Positions 1 through 7,289 of a stretch of DNA of 12,085 nt are shown piece by piece. The notes beneath the pieces are model-generated. The model worked only from the letters and a program-made list of their open reading frames with translations. It did no database searches and had not been told where the DNA came from. Both the position numbers and the translations under genes were made by a program. The stretch spans positions 1 to 12,085 of the forward strand of contig DALV01000072.1 in NCBI GenBank assembly GCA_002496905.1. The letters run 5' to 3'. How positions within the stretch are numbered: position 1 is the stretch's first letter; each line of letters opens with the position of its first letter. The DNA comes from Euryarchaeota archaeon UBA105 (GTDB lineage: Archaea; Thermoplasmatota; Poseidoniia; Poseidoniales; Thalassarchaeaceae).

Positions 1-1
1 T

Positions 2-586
2 GTAGTCTACCGTGTTGTAGATCCTAAACTCGCTATCCTAATGTTCCGCTCAGGACGAGCTGTTTGTACTGGTGGAAAGAACAAGGATAACATACACACT
101 GGAATCGAGAGAATGATCGGCGACTTGAGAGCCGCTGGTATCGAGACATGGGAATTAGATGATGTAGAAATTGAGGTGCAAAATATGGTTGCAACCTACG
201 CTCTACACTACCCCGAGGATTACAACGGAACCGCTAGAATGGATGATAACCATACAAGAGTAATCGATGTTGAAGGCGGAATTCGTGCCGCAACGGACGA
301 AGAAGTAGAAGCAGAGGATCCACGAATCCGAGGAATTCGAGAAGGGGAACCACTAGCAACAATGCCACGCAGATTGAATCTCAATAATTTGACCTTCCAC
401 CTACCTTTCGACAAGGTAGAATACGAACCGGAGCAGTTCCCTGGTCTAATTTACAGACTCGATTACCCTCGAGTAGTTTGCCTGATTTTCGGTTCCGGAA
501 AGATGGTGATTACAGGTGCTCGGGACAAGTCAGAGATTCTTGAAGCTGTACAATTCATCCAAGATGAGTTAGCAGACTTGCTGTGA
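2..586 (+). CDS. tbp: TATA-box binding protein, 5'-truncated by the window edge, with an internal insertion
   Basis: General archaeal transcription factor that binds and bends the promoter TATA box and recruits TFB and RNA polymerase. The reading frame is open from base 2, so the first Met seen (base 41) is internal; roughly 45 N-terminal residues lie outside the window. The visible part holds the end of repeat 1 (YRVVDPKLAILMFRSGRAVC, then TGGK) and all of repeat 2, with EVQNMVA (strand S1'), VEYEPEQFPGL (bases 416-448), YRLDYPRVVCLIFGSGKMV and ITGA. These are hallmark TBP motifs. Between S1' and the following helix lies about 55 extra residues (about bases 209-373), rich in Asp and Glu, where typical archaeal TBPs have a short turn. 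Both flanks stay in frame and conserved, so this is an insertion and not a frameshift. The stop overlaps the GTG start of the next gene by four bases. Confidence 0.95.
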   Translation, partial: VVYRVVDPKLAILMFRSGRAVCTGGKNKDNIHTGIERMIGDLRAAGIETWELDDVEIEVQNMVATYALHYPEDYNGTARMDDNHTRVIDVEGGIRAATDEEVEAEDPRIRGIREGEPLATMPRRLNLNNLTFHLPFDKVEYEPEQFPGLIYRLDYPRVVCLIFGSGKMVITGARDKSEILEAVQFIQDELADLL

Positions 587-3500
587 AAATAGCCAGAAAT
601 TTACCCTTCAAATTGACTAAACGTCTCTGGGTGAGATTCATGTGCAGACGCAGTCTGCAGAGTATCGTGTCTAGCATAAGATTTAGTGGATTCATCGTTG
701 TTTTGATGTTGATTCTAGCACCTGCAATGGGTTTTATCGGAGAAGTCGAGCAAAACCAAAAACTGGCTGAAGAATCAGAAGAAAGGGACGTAAACCGTAA
801 TTCTGTAAGCCTTGTTGATGTTCCAGATTGGCGAATAGGAGATCGTTGGTATTACAGCGGTTTTCTAGATGTCAGAGACTTTGTTGCAGATAGTGGAGTA
901 TCCACTAATGTCGAGACATTGAACGGAAATCTCGACACCCAAGTTACAGATATCTACACCATGACTGTAGAAGGGGTTTCAACCTTGGTTTACAAGGTTG
1001 AGTCAGAAGGTGAATATGAAGCATCAAACGTAGAATTATCTGGCTATGATGGTGACTTGATTATAGAAATAGATACAGTCGAAATAATCCGAGCCTCAGA
1101 TCTGGCAACAATTGAACAAGAGGCAACCATAGACATTGATTTTGATTACCAAATTTGGTTTTGGACCTACACTATTCAAGTTGCAGAATTAGTAGTGACT
1201 AACGAATATGACCCTGCATTGGAAGGATATGATTTCCCAATCAGTGTTGGTGAATATTGGCAAACCAGTTACAATCAAGATACAACCTATAGTGGAAGTA
1301 GCGATTACGTAGACATCCCATCTGATACTAGCTCGTCTAATACCACATCTTGGGAAGTAGTTTCACGAGGAAGTTCAGGCATCACTTACAGTGGATGTGC
1401 TCAATCTTACAATATTACCACACGAAACTCAAATGGCGATGACACCGGCTACAAATGGTATTGCCCAGCGATTAGTAACGATATCAAGAGTTCAACAACA
1501 GAAAGTATAGGATTTATCGCCACCCACGAATTAAGTTGGTATCAAAAATCGTCCAGGATTAACGAAATAGACGTTGATGTCGAATTCCAGCTATCACCTC
1601 TAGATATGCAAATGGATACAACCGTTTCAGTGACAGATAGCGCAGGTAACGCTGTATCAAACCAAAATGTGGAATTCCGGTTTGAGATTGATGAAGATGT
1701 CAGAACTTTTACAACTGATTCCTACGGGCAATTTGTTGTTAATTTCAATACAGGAAATAGTCCAGATCAATCCGACGGGGGGACTGAACATGGTTCGCAT
1801 GGAGTGATTGCCTGGATTGATGGAAACTTTCCTCAAGTTGGGACTACAACTCTGATAATTGATCAGAATGTTCACCCAGTTGATTTGATTGCAAATGCAG
1901 CTGGAGTTAGCATAGAGAGAACTAGAGGCGACCGAACAGTTAGCCTCAATCCTGCGATTGGATTTAACGCGGTTCCCGGAGACATCCTAACATTCAGTGT
2001 GCCAGTCGTAAACAGAGGCATACTAACTTCTCCAGAAACCGACCTACGAGTTACTGGCCCCAATGGTGTATCGTCTACAAGCTACGTTCCGGCATTGGGA
2101 AGTTTGGAAGAACAGCGGGTAGAATTGGATTGGGAAGTACCCGCTGGTCAACCCATAGGTAATGCATTGTTAGAATTCATTGTCGATGAATCAGAGGCAA
2201 TAACAAATGATGGAAATCGAAGTAACAACCTAGGTTTATTTAGCATCTTTATTGGAAGATTGCCAGTTGCAGAATTGACGACAAATTCCCCTCTTCAAAC
2301 ATACGAGACCGTGACTCTTGATGCATCGAACTCAATCGATCCAGACGGCGGAGCCCTAGATTGTGTGTTCGAGATTGAATCAACATTAGGGAATATGGAA
2401 ATTATAGAAGATGATGATTGTATACATGACTTAGTATGGGAAGATGATGGCGAATATCTAGTTCGCTTGACGATTACAGATGGCGAGAGCGATACCGATA
2501 CGATTGAAGAAAATATCACTATTCTAAATCGACCACCTGAAATTATTGTTGATGCATCAGCATTTTCTATTCCTGTGCTTTCTTCTGTAACATTCGAAGT
2601 CACCCACCGTGAAGATATTGATACGAATAATCCAATCGCTCCTGTCGACATATCCTGGCAGACCTCTTGTGAGGAAGGTAGTACTGTTAGCGCGAGGTGT
2701 ACAGTAACTCCTACTCAAGAAGGAAATTACACAATCGAAGTAATTGCAATGGATGATGATGGAGCAACTACCACGGAAGAAGTAACCGTTGAAGTTACAA
2801 ATATCGCCCCATCTGGTTTGGAGGCAGAAATTTGGCTCTCAAGTACTAGATTAACTGCTGACTCTAGAGGAGTCTACACAATTAATGAGGGCGACTTGAT
2901 TGAGATTAGAGGCTCTGCCGAAGACTCGCCAAATGACATTGATAATCTAGTCCACCTATGGTCACCAGATGCTGAAGACCACCCGGAATTAAAGCTAGAA
3001 AGTGTTGGTCGAAATTCGATTATTCAACATACATACACAACATCTGGATTACATCTTGCAACACTCGTAGTGACCGACGATGATAATGCTAGTTCTGAGA
3101 CTTTAGTCGTGGCAATTGAGGTAGTTAATGTCGCTCCAAAGATAGACCCAATTAGCAATCCGCTACCAGTCAAAGAAGATGATGAAATAACCATTACAGC
3201 TAGTGTTTGGGACACTGTCGGAGATGTAGAAAATCTTGTCAGCTGTTTCGATCTTAACCCAGCAGTAAATAGCGATGAAATAGGCGATTCGAACGATGAT
3301 TGCGATTTTGAAGGAAATCGATTTATTGGTTCCTGGCCAGACGCCCAACAGGCACCATCGGCAATAATTTTCCACACTACAGACGATGATGGTGAGTCTG
3401 CATCAGTTGAGATCCCAATCACTGTAAACAACGTAAAACCGGATGCATATGCTATGGTGAGTAATCAAAATCCAACAATAGGAGATATCGTTGTTCTGAG

Positions 3501-4170
3501 CGCGAATCTTACAACCGATTCAAGTCATGACCTTGAAACATTGAGGTATGTCTGGGATTTGGATGTAACAACCGATAGCGATGGAAATGGTAACCCTTCA
3601 GATGATGAAGATTACGTGGGGCAGTGGTTTGAATGGGAAACCGATACATCCGGTACAATATCCGTGAAACTAACAGTGATGGATGAGGAACTATCTGATT
3701 CAATGATAATTACCTTGAATATAGAGGAAGCGCCATTTAGCTTTGGAAATTTACTCACCTCACCAATCATGATAGTTCTGATTTTGATAATCTTGGCCGG
3801 TGGCGGAGGTTTTGCATATGTCAAAATGCGCCAACCCGACGATTTGGTACAAGCCCCTGCAGAAGCAAAGCGCGGACGTAAAGTATCCATGGATGATGCC
3901 TTTGATGACCCTGAATTTGACCCGTTCAGTCAGGACAAAGCCAGGAGGCGTGTGCAAGAACAAAAAAGAAACGATGAGGGTAAATTGGTGGAGACAAAAG
4001 AAAGGCCAGAGGCACAAGAAACTGAATCAATTGTGCCGGAGGAAACACCAGTATTACAGATGAATGAACTCGATGAAGAGTACGAGCAAGCAAGATCATC
4101 CGAAGCTGTGAATGACGATGTTTTCAATGATTTATTGGAAGACTCCGAGTCACTTAACGAAGAAGAGTGA
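583..4170 (+). CDS. Large secreted, membrane-anchored PKD/Ig-repeat surface protein
   Basis: Probable cell-surface protein of 1195 residues; exact function not recognised. Order seen: basic N-terminus and hydrophobic signal segment (about residues 34-52, FSGFIVVLMLILAPAMGF); a beta-rich domain of unknown family (about 78-335) containing WRIGDRWYYSG; an Ig-like/Big-type domain (about 346-428); a CARDB-like domain (about 432-558); five PKD-like domains (about 561-650, 650-745, 745-850, 850-950, 950-1053); one transmembrane helix (about 1060-1082); and a charged, acidic cytoplasmic tail of about 113 residues. The ectodomain has eight Cys falling into four close pairs (272/294, 594/613, 696/706, 888/907), likely disulfides, and many N-x-S/T sequons. 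An EF-hand-like loop lies at 998-1009. The GTG start overlaps the tbp stop (GTGA), suggesting coupling; ATG at 640 (MCRRSL) would give a more usual signal peptide and may be the true start. The PKD calls rest on repeat shape and the AxDDDG / VNNVxP-like junctions. Confidence 0.85.
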   Translation: MKIARNLPFKLTKRLWVRFMCRRSLQSIVSSIRFSGFIVVLMLILAPAMGFIGEVEQNQKLAEESEERDVNRNSVSLVDVPDWRIGDRWYYSGFLDVRDFVADSGVSTNVETLNGNLDTQVTDIYTMTVEGVSTLVYKVESEGEYEASNVELSGYDGDLIIEIDTVEIIRASDLATIEQEATIDIDFDYQIWFWTYTIQVAELVVTNEYDPALEGYDFPISVGEYWQTSYNQDTTYSGSSDYVDIPSDTSSSNTTSWEVVSRGSSGITYSGCAQSYNITTRNSNGDDTGYKWYCPAISNDIKSSTTESIGFIATHELSWYQKSSRINEIDVDVEFQLSPLDMQMDTTVSVTDSAGNAVSNQNVEFRFEIDEDVRTFTTDSYGQFVVNFNTGNSPDQSDGGTEHGSHGVIAWIDGNFPQVGTTTLIIDQNVHPVDLIANAAGVSIERTRGDRTVSLNPAIGFNAVPGDILTFSVPVVNRGILTSPETDLRVTGPNGVSSTSYVPALGSLEEQRVELDWEVPAGQPIGNALLEFIVDESEAITNDGNRSNNLGLFSIFIGRLPVAELTTNSPLQTYETVTLDASNSIDPDGGALDCVFEIESTLGNMEIIEDDDCIHDLVWEDDGEYLVRLTITDGESDTDTIEENITILNRPPEIIVDASAFSIPVLSSVTFEVTHREDIDTNNPIAPVDISWQTSCEEGSTVSARCTVTPTQEGNYTIEVIAMDDDGATTTEEVTVEVTNIAPSGLEAEIWLSSTRLTADSRGVYTINEGDLIEIRGSAEDSPNDIDNLVHLWSPDAEDHPELKLESVGRNSIIQHTYTTSGLHLATLVVTDDDNASSETLVVAIEVVNVAPKIDPISNPLPVKEDDEITITASVWDTVGDVENLVSCFDLNPAVNSDEIGDSNDDCDFEGNRFIGSWPDAQQAPSAIIFHTTDDDGESASVEIPITVNNVKPDAYAMVSNQNPTIGDIVVLSANLTTDSSHDLETLRYVWDLDVTTDSDGNGNPSDDEDYVGQWFEWETDTSGTISVKLTVMDEELSDSMIITLNIEEAPFSFGNLLTSPIMIVLILIILAGGGGFAYVKMRQPDDLVQAPAEAKRGRKVSMDDAFDDPEFDPFSQDKARRRVQEQKRNDEGKLVETKERPEAQETESIVPEETPVLQMNELDEEYEQARSSEAVNDDVFNDLLEDSESLNEEE

Positions 4171-4255
4171 CGGCTATCAGCAGGACTGTCAATAACCGTT
4201 CTTTTCTGCTCAACTTTAGCGAAGAACTCATTGCGGAAGAGTATCTCCAGTAACT

Positions 4256-4723
4256 GTGGTTAATCTATTCAGATTACTTGGACTACCCGACCCTTCTAAG
4301 TCGGTAGAACAGGTAAAGAGGCCTCCTCGGTCAGCCGACCCAGGGCCACAGAATAACGATTCATTCCATGATTTGGGCAAGGAAATATGGGCTGAGAGAA
4401 CGCACAAATTAATCGGCGAAGCCGAACGTTTTGTTCACTACATTAAACCCGATGATTTGCATCGATTGAATCTAGATGGTATGTCTCATAATTTAGCTCA
4501 AGGTAATCTTGTGATTGTAGATCTTGGCTCACTTACTCATATGCCTAGTCAACAGGATGTTTGTCGACGACGAATTGAGACTCTTGGGCAACAAACAGGT
4601 CTTCCAGTGTTTGCTCTAAATGAATCGGATACCTTACTGATGATTGCAGGTCGGAATATGCGAGTTGATACAGAAAAACACAAGCTAGGTATGGCTCAAT
4701 GGAGCCAATTATCTGATGATTAG
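4256..4723 (+). CDS. sepF: Archaeal SepF-like cell division protein (FtsZ membrane anchor)
   Basis: SepF tethers FtsZ to the membrane at mid-cell; in archaea that have FtsZ it is the principal anchor. The 155-residue product fits: a short hydrophobic/amphipathic N-terminus (VNLFRLLGL) that could be the membrane-targeting helix, a polar Pro-rich linker (about residues 11-40), then a SepF core at about 58-138 with FVHYIKPDDLHRLNLD, GNLVIVDLGSLT (strand and helix) and a final LPVFALNESDTLLMIAG strand pair. The only in-frame start downstream of the TAG at 4217 is GTG at 4256; there is no clear Shine-Dalgarno. It lies 85 bases after the surface-protein gene on the same strand, so it may share a transcript. 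Its TAG stop overlaps the TAA stop of the convergent flavoprotein gene. Family identity is from motif order and length; I could not align it. Confidence 0.8.
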   Translation: MVNLFRLLGLPDPSKSVEQVKRPPRSADPGPQNNDSFHDLGKEIWAERTHKLIGEAERFVHYIKPDDLHRLNLDGMSHNLAQGNLVIVDLGSLTHMPSQQDVCRRRIETLGQQTGLPVFALNESDTLLMIAGRNMRVDTEKHKLGMAQWSQLSDD

Positions 4724-5550
4724 GCATAGTCAATTTGACTACGCCAATCTGAATCGCTAGGTCCAGGCCCAAGTTTGTCGAAACCTATCTGAAATAGTTT
4801 CACGGGTATTGAATCGGAATCTACTCCTTCTGGTGCCTCGATTTCTTCAACTCTAAGAATTACTAGAGTTCCAACAGCACCTTCTGGAAGAGAATAAAAA
4901 TCTACCACTCTGCACTTAATTGCACACAACGCTGAATCGTAATTTGGTGGCGATTCAGGTAAGAAATCCCATTCTGATTTTTCTCTAGGTACAAGTTTGA
5001 CAGTTTTGTTTACAGCGCTTGCAGATTCTAAATCAGCATTCAAGATAAATACCGAAGCTTTGGCACCTATTCCTTCTTCCTGTAAGTTCACCAATGTGTC
5101 TCTAGGCCTGCCCTCTCTATTGGTCGATAATGACAGGGCTAGAAGAGGTGGGTGATTAGAAACGATACTGATTGAAGACATAGGTGCTATGTTTTCAACT
5201 CCTGATTTTGATTTAGTGCCGACTAGAACCACGGGCTTGGGCATTAGTAAAGATGCAAGCCATGCTCTCCTTTCTCTGAATCCTAGGGCGTCAACGTCGA
5301 TTTTGTATGAACCGTCGCCTATCTTTGGAGGTGGTGGTGGGTCTCCATCTTCATCGGTAAGCCATGTATCGAGAGCACCTGATTCTATCTCAGTAGCAGA
5401 GTATGCGGTGAATTCGCGGAATGCTTGCCAACGAGAAATATCCGAAGGATCTTCTTCTCTCGATACTTTACGGGCGATTGATGCATCGGAGTATGTGACG
5501 CAACGACGAAGGTACCTAGATACCACTTTTCGTCGTTCGTCGATATCCAT
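4720..5550 (-). CDS. Flavin reductase-like (FMN-binding split barrel) protein with an extra N-terminal domain
   Basis: Likely FMN-binding oxidoreductase of the flavin reductase-like / DIM6-NTAB superfamily; the substrate cannot be told. The split-barrel domain spans about residues 93-270 and shows RRAWLASLLMPKPVVLVGT, then NIAPMSSISIVSNHPPLLAL and GRPRDTLVNLQEEG, the usual flavin reductase succession (N-x-A-P-x-S-S, P-P-L-L, and R-x-x-D-T-L-x-N). In front sits a charged helical segment of about 69 residues (SRWQAFREFTAYSATEIESG) that I do not recognise, joined by a linker with five prolines (71-75). The ATG at 5548-5550 overlaps the TAA stop of the upstream peroxiredoxin gene (TAATG), so the two are probably translated in a coupled way, hinting at a redox or oxidative-stress role. 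The gene runs convergently into sepF with overlapping stop codons. Confidence 0.82.
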   Translation of the reverse strand: MDIDERRKVVSRYLRRCVTYSDASIARKVSREEDPSDISRWQAFREFTAYSATEIESGALDTWLTDEDGDPPPPPKIGDGSYKIDVDALGFRERRAWLASLLMPKPVVLVGTKSKSGVENIAPMSSISIVSNHPPLLALSLSTNREGRPRDTLVNLQEEGIGAKASVFILNADLESASAVNKTVKLVPREKSEWDFLPESPPNYDSALCAIKCRVVDFYSLPEGAVGTLVILRVEEIEAPEGVDSDSIPVKLFQIGFDKLGPGPSDSDWRSQIDYA

Positions 5551-6038
5551 TAACTCTCAACTCCGAGTTCATTCATCAGCCTGTCAACATGGCCGGTAGC
5601 TCTTACATTATAACCAACAAATTCGAAATTACCGTCTAATCCAATGACAAAAGTAGATCGAGAGACGCCTAAGTATGTCTTTCCATAATTCATCTTCTCT
5701 CTCCATACACCGTAGAGATTATGCAATTCGATGTCTTGATCGACGATTAATTCAAAGTTGAGATTATGCTTGTTTATGAAATTAGAATGAGATTTTGAGG
5801 AATCTTTTGAAACTCCAATAATTCGGTACCCTAGTGTTTTTAATCTGTCAAAATTATCTCTAAAATCACAGGCTTGTTTAGTACAGCCAGGCGTCGAATC
5901 TTTAGGATAAAAGTAGAGAATTACTTTCTCCCCTCCTTCAAGGATTTCACTTAGCCTAATACTAGTTCCGTCTGTCAATTCGGCTTCAAAATCTGGGGCT
6001 TTTTGGCCAGCCTCAAAATTCACCAACTTGTCACTCAT
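5550..6038 (-). CDS. bcp: Peroxiredoxin, PrxQ/Bcp type (thiol-dependent peroxidase)
   Basis: Reduces hydrogen peroxide and organic hydroperoxides in the cytoplasm using electrons from a thioredoxin-type donor. The 162-residue product has the thioredoxin-fold peroxiredoxin signature: GQKAPDFEAELTDGTSIRLS, then VILYFYPKDSTPGCTKQACD. Peroxidatic Cys52 and Cys57 form the C-x4-C pair typical of two-Cys PrxQ/BCP enzymes, and the active-site Pro and Thr (STPGCT) are present. YGVWREKMNYGKTYLGVSRS and a TFVIGLDG strand follow as expected. ATG at 6038 (MSDKL) is chosen; an in-frame TTG at 6053 would add five residues but is a poor start. A purine-rich GGGAAAA lies just upstream of the ATG. It is the first gene of a two-gene unit with the flavoprotein. 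Confidence 0.95.
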   Translation of the reverse strand: MSDKLVNFEAGQKAPDFEAELTDGTSIRLSEILEGGEKVILYFYPKDSTPGCTKQACDFRDNFDRLKTLGYRIIGVSKDSSKSHSNFINKHNLNFELIVDQDIELHNLYGVWREKMNYGKTYLGVSRSTFVIGLDGNFEFVGYNVRATGHVDRLMNELGVES

Positions 6039-6066
6039 AATTTTCCCACACAAACGGGGGTGATGA

Positions 6067-6399
6067 ATGCTCGTATTGCGAGCATTGAAGAAACGAGGCT
6101 GTCTGGTTAGAGGTATGGGTAAAGCAGGACGGATTGCAGGAACCCTTTCGCTAATTGTCGGAGTGTTATTTCTGATTGGTTGGTTTGGAGCGGGTATGGG
6201 GATTGATTACATCGACAATCAGTTAGAAGAAAATTGCGATAGCACGAGTGGACAAATTGGACAATTAACCGGCTGGGATGAGGGACAGTGTCAGGATGGA
6301 AGAGATTCACGGGACCTTCTTTCTTCATTGCAATATTCATTGCTACTTGGTGGAGCGGCACTATGTATCACGGGTGTCTGGATGTTAGTTAGACATTGA
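6067..6399 (+). CDS. Small two-helix membrane protein, function unknown
   Basis: Not recognised. The 110-residue product has a basic N-terminus (RALKKRGCLVRGMGKAGR), a hydrophobic helix at about 23-47 (IAGTLSLIVGVLFLIGWFGA), a polar loop of about 40 residues with two Cys (57 and 75) that could form a disulfide, and a second helix at about 88-107 (SLLLGGAALCITGVWMLV). By the positive-inside rule both ends would be cytoplasmic and the loop external. ATG at 6067 follows GGGGGTGA (6056-6063) at suitable spacing; ATG at 6115 (MGKAGR) is an alternative giving 94 residues. It is divergent from the peroxiredoxin gene and ends four bases before the convergent nth stop. Confidence 0.7.
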   Translation: MLVLRALKKRGCLVRGMGKAGRIAGTLSLIVGVLFLIGWFGAGMGIDYIDNQLEENCDSTSGQIGQLTGWDEGQCQDGRDSRDLLSSLQYSLLLGGAALCITGVWMLVRH

Positions 6400-6403
6400 T
6401 TTT

Positions 6404-7051
6404 CTATCGCTTTGATTCTTCTAGAATTCGTTTTTTACTGGCCGCCCAGCCACAAATTGGGCAGTCAGAGAGATTGTGGTTGCGTGCTGGGCAATATTCC
6501 CGTCCGAAGAAAATGATTTGCAAATGACGCCGATTCCAAGTATCGATTGAAAAAACAGCCTTCAGATCTCTTTCAGTTTGCTCAACATTACGCGCCTTGG
6601 ACAAACCCCATCGGCTTGCTAAACGATGAATGTGTGTATCAACCGGAAACGCTGGCACTCCGAATGCCTGTGCCATTACTACGCTAGCAGTCTTATGTCC
6701 AACACCTGCAAGTGATTCTAGGAATTCCCAATCCGGGATAATTTCTCCTCCCTCTTGCAGTATTTGTTCTGCCATTAATTTGAGATTCTTGGCTTTGGTT
6801 GGTGCGAGTCCGATTTCCCTGATTAAACTCTGAATTTCTTCAACTTCCAAAGAGGCCATCTTTTCTGGATTGTCTGCTCTTGCAAACAAAGCTGGAGTTA
6901 CCTCGTTTACCTTCTTGTCAGTTGTCTGTGCAGAAAGCATTACCGCCACTAACAAAGTGTATGGGTCATTATGATCCAAAGGGATTGGAGTTTCAGGGTA
7001 TAATTCGTCTAACTGCGCCCCGATTTTGTCAGCCTTATCGGCTCTTTTCAT
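6404..7051 (-). CDS. nth: Endonuclease III (DNA glycosylase/AP lyase) with an altered cluster motif
   Basis: Bifunctional base-excision-repair enzyme that removes oxidised pyrimidines and nicks the abasic site. The 215-residue length is normal. Visible motifs: LLVAVMLSAQTTDKKVNEV near the N-terminus, the helix-hairpin-helix LAGVGHKTASVV with catalytic Lys120, and FPVDTHIHRLASRWGL with catalytic Asp138, both at E. coli numbering. The C-terminal metal loop is unusual: E. coli has C-x6-C-x2-C-x5-C, whereas here Cys187, Cys197 and Cys200 are the only cysteines in the protein, spaced C-x9-C-x2-C, with His192 between the first two and Lys at the expected fourth position. A three-Cys one-His site, or a lost iron-sulfur cluster, is possible. 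ATG overlaps the TGA of the preceding small membrane protein (ATGA), placing nth last in the polX operon. Confidence 0.95.
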   Translation of the reverse strand: MKRADKADKIGAQLDELYPETPIPLDHNDPYTLLVAVMLSAQTTDKKVNEVTPALFARADNPEKMASLEVEEIQSLIREIGLAPTKAKNLKLMAEQILQEGGEIIPDWEFLESLAGVGHKTASVVMAQAFGVPAFPVDTHIHRLASRWGLSKARNVEQTERDLKAVFSIDTWNRRHLQIIFFGREYCPARNHNLSDCPICGWAASKKRILEESKR

Positions 7052-7254
7052 TGCTTAATTTCCTCCTCATCACGAAGTCCGAGGTATAGTGAGCCACCCA
7101 CAATCAACCCAGGAACCAAATAACAAGGGCCGTACATCCAAGCCTCCCAATCATCTCCAGCAGCACCTCCGAAAACGAAGTAGGCGGCTATTCCGGCAAA
7201 TAATGCTGGCAGCAATGAAACAGTGCCAAACACTAGTCCCCGCATTATGCGCAT
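7048..7254 (-). CDS. Small two-helix membrane protein between polX and nth
   Basis: Not recognised. From ATG at 7254 it encodes 68 residues with two hydrophobic helices (about 7-29, LVFGTVSLLPALFAGIAAYF, and about 43-60, PCYLVPGLIVGGSLYLGL), a short acidic connection (GDDWEAW) and a charged tail (RDEEEIKQ). The frame stays open upstream to a TTG at 7359, but that start would overlap polX by about 70 bases, so 7254 is preferred. The stop overlaps the nth ATG by four bases (ATGA), and the start is 35 bases after the polX stop. It is therefore almost certainly co-transcribed with two DNA-repair genes, although nothing in the sequence itself ties it to repair. Confidence 0.65.
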   Translation of the reverse strand: MRIMRGLVFGTVSLLPALFAGIAAYFVFGGAAGDDWEAWMYGPCYLVPGLIVGGSLYLGLRDEEEIKQ

Positions 7255-7289
7255 GGATGTGGCTAGAATACGATAGTCATCAACCTTCG

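Noticed and set aside
4171..4255. Search for a promoter or small RNA in the gap before sepF
   Set aside because: No TATA-like box at suitable spacing, no convincing hairpin and no small reading frame with a ribosome binding site was seen.
5189..5599. Plus-strand open frame of 136 codons opposite the flavoprotein and peroxiredoxin genes
   Set aside because: It is antisense to two clear protein families, spans their junction, and has a low-complexity composition (GGGG from the opposite polyproline codons).
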